Part shown: one piece after another, positions 60,139 to 64,000 of the stretch
How positions within the stretch are numbered: the first letter of the stretch is position 1
How the letters are laid out: the number at the start of each line of letters is the position of its first letter
DNA from: Nymphalis io
Taxonomy: Eukaryota > Arthropoda > Insecta > Lepidoptera > Nymphalidae
DNA length: 64,000 nt
Direction: 5' to 3'
Assembly: GCF_905147045.1 (NCBI RefSeq)
Contig: NC_065896.1
Location: 5,543,001-5,607,000 of the forward strand
Translations under genes and position numbers: made by a program
Notes under the pieces: model-generated
The model's input: only the letters and a program-made list of their open reading frames with translations
Told to the model about the DNA's origin: nothing
The model's database searches: none

Positions 60139-60397
60139 GAATAGGTAGACGGATGAATATATGGGCCACGTGATTAGTGGTCACCAACGCCCATAGACAT
60201 TGACATTGTAAGAAATGTTAACCATCGCTTACATCGTCAATGCGTCACCAACCTTGGGAACTAAGATATTATGTCACTTGTGCCTGTAATTATACTGGCT
60301 CACTCACCCTTCAAACCGGAACACAGCAATACCAAGTACTGCTGTTTTGCGGTAGAATATCTGATGAGTGGGTGATACCTACCCAGACGAGCTTGCT
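60139..60397 (-). mobile_element. SINE-A, full length, well conserved
   Basis: Plus strand: GAATAGGTAGACGGATGAAT, TAGTGGTCACCAACGCCCAT, TCAATGCGTCACCAACCTTG, CTCACCCTTCAAACCGGAAC and CTGATGAGTGGGTGATACCT. The open frame at 60240-60470 runs antisense to it. Confidence 0.9.
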
Positions 60398-60513
60398 TGA
60401 CGGTCTGGTTATGTTTTCAATAGTGAAATATTTGAATAAGTTCCTCGATATATCTAAATATTATTTATAAATTGCCGTTAGTGTTTATATGTTTAGTGTT
60501 AACTAAGCTCAAA

Positions 60514-60717
60514 CAAAAAGTCCTAGAGTGGAGACCGCGAATCGGCAAGCGCAGCGTAGGGCGCCCTCCAGCCAGGTGAACCGACGATCTTAAGAAGGTG
60601 GCGGGCACCGACTGGATGCGGAAGGCGGAGGACAGGGAGCTTTGGCGCACCTTGGGAGAGGCCTATGTTCAGCAGTGGACAACGATTGGTTGTTGATTGA
60701 TTGATTGATTGATTGAA
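60514..60717 (+). mobile_element. RTE-like LINE 3' end with tetranucleotide tail
   Basis: The frame reads KVLEWRPRIGKRSVGRPPAR, one TGA in place of the usual TGG, TDDLKKVAGTDWMRKAEDRE, then LWRTLGEAYVQQWTTIGC and stop. This is the C-terminus of a non-LTR retrotransposon protein. The DNA then ends in five TTGA/TGAT units (60693-60715), the short-repeat tail known from RTE-clade elements. Strongly 5'-truncated. Only one inactivating change is visible in the retained part, so it is young. The antisense frame at 60465-60650 is a shadow. Confidence 0.85.
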
Positions 60718-61653
60718 ACAAAATGTCTTATAAAAAACGATAACTATTATTGAATATTTTGAAAATATATCTTGAGTTTTGTTTTCTATTTTTTATAGCT
60801 TTTTTTTATTTATTAATGGCCATAATAAAAAATATTTTTTTGGATCTGGATAACTCAATCAAATCGTTGTACTCGTTATTATATATAACATTTATTTATT
60901 TGATATACGAACAGTAATTTATAATTAAAATAATACTTAGGCATGTAAATTCCGTCAAAATAATCAATGACTCAAATTATAGAAAATAGAAAGTGACCGG
61001 GTGAAGTGAATTATCAGTGCTGTTTTCAACTCAGCTATACTGAGCTAACTCCTTTTGAAACATAAACGTGTAATTATACGTGTAATTTAAATTGTCATTC
61101 TTTGTTTAGTGTGACAATAAAAATGTTTCCTTCTTCTAAGCCCAAGTGGTATAACAGTGTGTTGCTGGTGGTTGGTAGATGAGCGTTACCATACGGTTAG
61201 TTTAATTAGTTTGGTTCAGTTGAAGGTCGTCGTCCATGGCTGTGTTCACCTCAAATATATCACCATAAATATTACTTGGTTTTTATAAATTAAATAACAC
61301 GAATTCTTTATTTGAAATGTTTGTTACGATATGGACATAAGATACGTGATATATGTTTCCTAAATATTTAACAAATAAGTTTTGTTACAGATAATGCACA
61401 CAAGAGAAAAAAAAAAGAAAATAATTTACTTAATTATTTTATTTATATATATATATACTGGTGCTAGATTTTGACTTAAATTAATATCAAGTAAATACAA
61501 AGTAGAAGTAGCCGACATAAATAACGAGGACTTTGTAGATGTCCAAGCAATACGTGTTCGTGAAATATTAGACTTCGCCCCAATACAGTTTATATTATAC
61601 CATTAATTATATTAAATCAATTTTAGCACATTTGGATGAACTCATAATTTATA
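60718..61653. other. non-coding stretch
   Basis: A short TA run at 61444-61459; no gene or element recognised. Confidence 0.4.
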
Positions 61654-61949
61654 GTACAGTAACAGCCTGTTAATGTCCCACTGCTGCTTAGCCCAGCAGC
61701 CTCCTCTCCCTTTTGAGGAGAAGGTTTGGTGCTTATTCCACCACGCTGCTCGAATGCGGGTTGGTAGAATACACATGTGGCAGTATTTCAATGTAATTAG
61801 ACACATGCAGGTTTCCTCACGATGTTTTCCTGCACTGTCAGTTGCGAGATGAATTATAATCACGAATTAAGCACATGAAAATTCAGTGGTGCTTGCCCGG
61901 GTTTGAACCCACGATCGTCGGTTAAGATTCACGCGTTCTAACCACTAGG
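61654..61949 (-). mobile_element. SINE-B, full length except the first bases
   Basis: Plus strand: TACAGTAACAGCCTGTTAAT, GCCTCCTCTCCCTTTTGAGG, CTCGAATGCGGGTTGGTAGA, CTTGCCCGGGTTTGAACCCA and CTAACCACTAGG. A short duplication (CTGCTGCTTAGCCCAGCAG) makes a local fold-back at 61681-61699. The final CATCTCGGC of the 5' end is lost. The antisense frame at 61642-61863 is inside it. Confidence 0.92.
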
Positions 61950-62552
61950 TTTTGTTTAATCTATTACTATTGAATTATTGCTTCCCCTCTAAAAACCTGT
62001 GACTTTCTCTTAAGTCTTATCTAAAAGTTTATATATGAAAATCAACACATTTCTCTAAAATTAGTAACAAAAATGGCCGCTAAGGATTGTTAAAAAATAT
62101 TTTTATTGAAGGTTTAAATTAAAGAAATGTATAAAAGTAACATTTTATACAAGACTATATAAACAGCAATATATAAAAAAAATATCTTAACCCGTTTCTT
62201 TTTCTAAATTGGACTTGGACTTTACAAGTTTATTTATAAAACAACAAACAACAAAGTCATGGTCCTCTAATAAAGCGTCCTTTGACATAATAAGCCAGAA
62301 TTTCTCTCTTGACTGAATACAATAGGATAAATTTATTTTCAATATAGCACACACCCAAGTAAAAATCATTTTCCAACCGATGCCTTGTTCGAAAATGGCT
62401 GGAATTAGAAGCTTACCTTATATACTTTACACGATGTGCTATTATAGGATATATATATTACTATTATTTATTATAATATTGTATGTGTATATAATATGCA
62501 ATGATTATATTTAATACATAAATATTTGGTTTACTTGTTTTTTTTTGGACTA
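61950..62552. other. non-coding stretch
   Basis: No gene or element recognised; the antisense frame at 62187-62369 has no motif. Confidence 0.4.
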
Positions 62553-62821
62553 TGTGCGATCCCGTCTGGGTAGGTACTACTCACTCTTCACCTATTCTAC
62601 CGCCAAACAGCAATACTAAGTATAGTTGTTGTGTTCCAGTTTGAAGGATGAGTGAGCTAGTGTAACTACAGGAACAAAGAACATAATATCTTAATTTCCA
62701 AGGTTTGTGGCGTCTTGGCGATGTAAGGGATGGTTAATATTTCTTATAGTGGCAATGTGGGCAACACTTACCATCAGGTGGGCATTTGCCAGGTTTCATA
62801 TCATTTATAATTTAAAAAAAA
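62553..62821 (+). mobile_element. SINE-A, near full length
   Basis: Sense orientation: TGCGATCCCGTCTGGGTAGG, CTACCGCCAAACAGCAATAC, TGTTCCAGTTTGAAGGATGA, TGGCGTCTTGGCGATGTAAG and ACACTTACCATCAGGTGGGC, ending in AATTTAAAAAAAA. It retains most of the head, which helps define the 5' end of the family. Confidence 0.88.
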
Positions 62822-63084
62822 CCTTTTGTTTGATATCTGGTAAAATATAAGCATATATACAGACGTACATTATGCAATTGCCTTGAAATAGTTATCATCA
62901 TTTGTTCTCAAGATTTCCGAGACGAGAGAAACTTTCGCAAAACTATTTATACATATCCATTGCTTCGTTAGTTAAGTTAGTATATAAAGCTGTAGATTCC
63001 GAAATTCAGACTCGACGATCAAGTAGCTCTTACAGCACGTCTTTACCATTGTGTCGGATAGCTGCTGATGCGTTAGCCGACTAA

Positions 63085-63170
63085 AAGGACGAGGGTATAT
63101 GGAGCGTACCTGGGTTTGCACACAGACTTATTCACTATAATATACAATGCGTAGTTTGTAGTTAGATTAA
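63085..63170 (+). mobile_element. SINE-G 3' fragment
   Basis: GAGCGTACCTGGGTTTGCAC and AGACTTATTCACTATAATAT then AATGCGTAGTTTG resemble the 3' portion of SINE-G as I recall it from Lepidoptera. That portion is not present in the other copies here, so this rests on memory of the family. Confidence 0.4.
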
Positions 63171-64000
63171 AATCGAACATAATATCGTATTTCAAATAGA
63201 TACATAAATACAAAGAGCCTAATAGCAAAATAAAAAATTGTTTTTATTGTATCTACTTATAGTTTTTAACATAATAATTAATATTTTTTTAGTTGTAGCA
63301 CTATCTTGCTTCTGTATAATAAATTCGAAACTCGAATTTAAAATTCGTATAGATTCGATGAAATGAAGATTAATAACATTTATTATGAATCAAAGAAATA
63401 TATATCGGAATCATAGTCAATGTAAAAAAAACACAATGCAACAATAAAAAGAAATACTTTATATAATTTGGTTTTGTTCGATTTAAATTTGGTAAAAAGC
63501 ATCGTAAATGTTAATTAGAGTACCTGAATCATGCCATGTTTTGCCAGTTGCGGTTATCAATTCAACCACATATATGCAATCATTAAATTGAAATTAACTG
63601 CATAATATTTGATGTTTGTAAGCAAATAGGCTTTCGTCCAGCAGTTGACGGCGAAAGGATGAAAAAAAAAGAAGTAAATAGAGACATCTGTGTTTTCTGA
63701 CAGACTTCATCTGTATGAAGTAGAAGTAATAGAAATAAATATGCAAAATACCCTCTGAATTTATTATTATAACCTTCTTTTATTAAGCCGTCTTAAGCTA
63801 CCTTAAGTTTTTTTATTTATATCGAATTTAAGCTTATTTTTTGCAGAATACTCTTATTAATATCTTTTTCGTATAATATTCATGTTTCCTTGGTGACGTT
63901 ATCATATATGAATTAAATGTAAATACAAATCACGACATTTTGTATTTTTAAATTTTTGTTAATTTTTTACTTATCGTATATATTTTTCGCTATTCTTTTT
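63171..64000. other. non-coding stretch with a LINE tail remnant
   Basis: Nothing recognised except the LINE tail at 63627-63672. Confidence 0.4.
63627..63672 (+). mobile_element. LINE 3' terminal remnant
   Basis: AGGCTTTCGTCCAGCAGTTG then ACGGCGAAAGGATGA and an A-run (63662-63670). Translated, AFVQQLTAKG-stop parallels the EAFVQQWTKADE end of the element at 30644-30803. Confidence 0.6.

Noticed and set aside
1..64000. A CRISPR array, prophage, integron or biosynthetic cluster
   Set aside because: No regularly spaced identical repeats, no clustered genes, and a base composition and repeat content typical of insect nuclear DNA.

Overview
The window reads as A+T-rich (roughly two thirds by eye) nuclear DNA of a butterfly or moth. 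The main evidence is repeats: many copies of two short interspersed element (SINE) families of a kind common in Lepidoptera, plus 3' ends of RTE-like and Jockey/CR1/R1-like LINEs. A nymphalid butterfly is my best guess, at low confidence. I see no bacterial operons, no rRNA or functional tRNA gene, no CRISPR array and no conserved multi-exon gene. The stretch is best described as intergenic or long-intron DNA.

For reference I call the two main families SINE-A and SINE-B. SINE-A is about 290 bp with a poly-A 3' tail and has about 14 copies. SINE-B is about 300 bp, with a tRNA-like head holding A- and B-box motifs and a tail of short TTACTG-type repeats, and has about 18 copies. Rarer families are SINE-F (two copies, tRNA-Glu-like head), SINE-G (about five copies), a MITE-like family C (three copies), and small unclassified families D, E and H.

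Layout. 0-5 kb: a CpG-richer patch at 541-714 that could be a non-coding first exon, then the only long open frame (2796-3335, 179 codons, unknown product). 5-9 kb: small repeats, a strong hairpin at 6886-6939 and a MITE-like element. 9-13 kb: two SINE-A, one SINE-F. 13-18.5 kb: almost featureless. 18.5-31 kb: mixed SINE-A, SINE-B and SINE-F, two LINE ends, and a near-perfect 44-bp palindrome at 25934-25977. 31-42 kb: SINE-A (one interrupted by an insert), SINE-G, MITE-like copies and one half of coding-derived repeat H. 43-46.4 kb: two separate inverted SINE-B pairs. 48-50 kb: a LINE reverse-transcriptase C-terminus, a TA microsatellite and the second copy of repeat H. 50-64 kb: further SINEs, an RTE end with a tetranucleotide tail, and a GC-richer patch near 58.6-58.9 kb.

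How the parts relate. The last ~40 bp of SINE-B resemble the 3' end of the RTE-like LINE fragments in the same window, and both end in short tandem repeats instead of poly-A. This suggests SINE-B is copied by RTE-type machinery. SINE-A ends in poly-A and probably uses another partner. I found no clear undescribed functional system. The best candidates for follow-up are the 179-codon ORF, the two inverted SINE-B pairs, the palindromes and repeat H. Most short open frames are chance or lie antisense within SINEs and LINEs.
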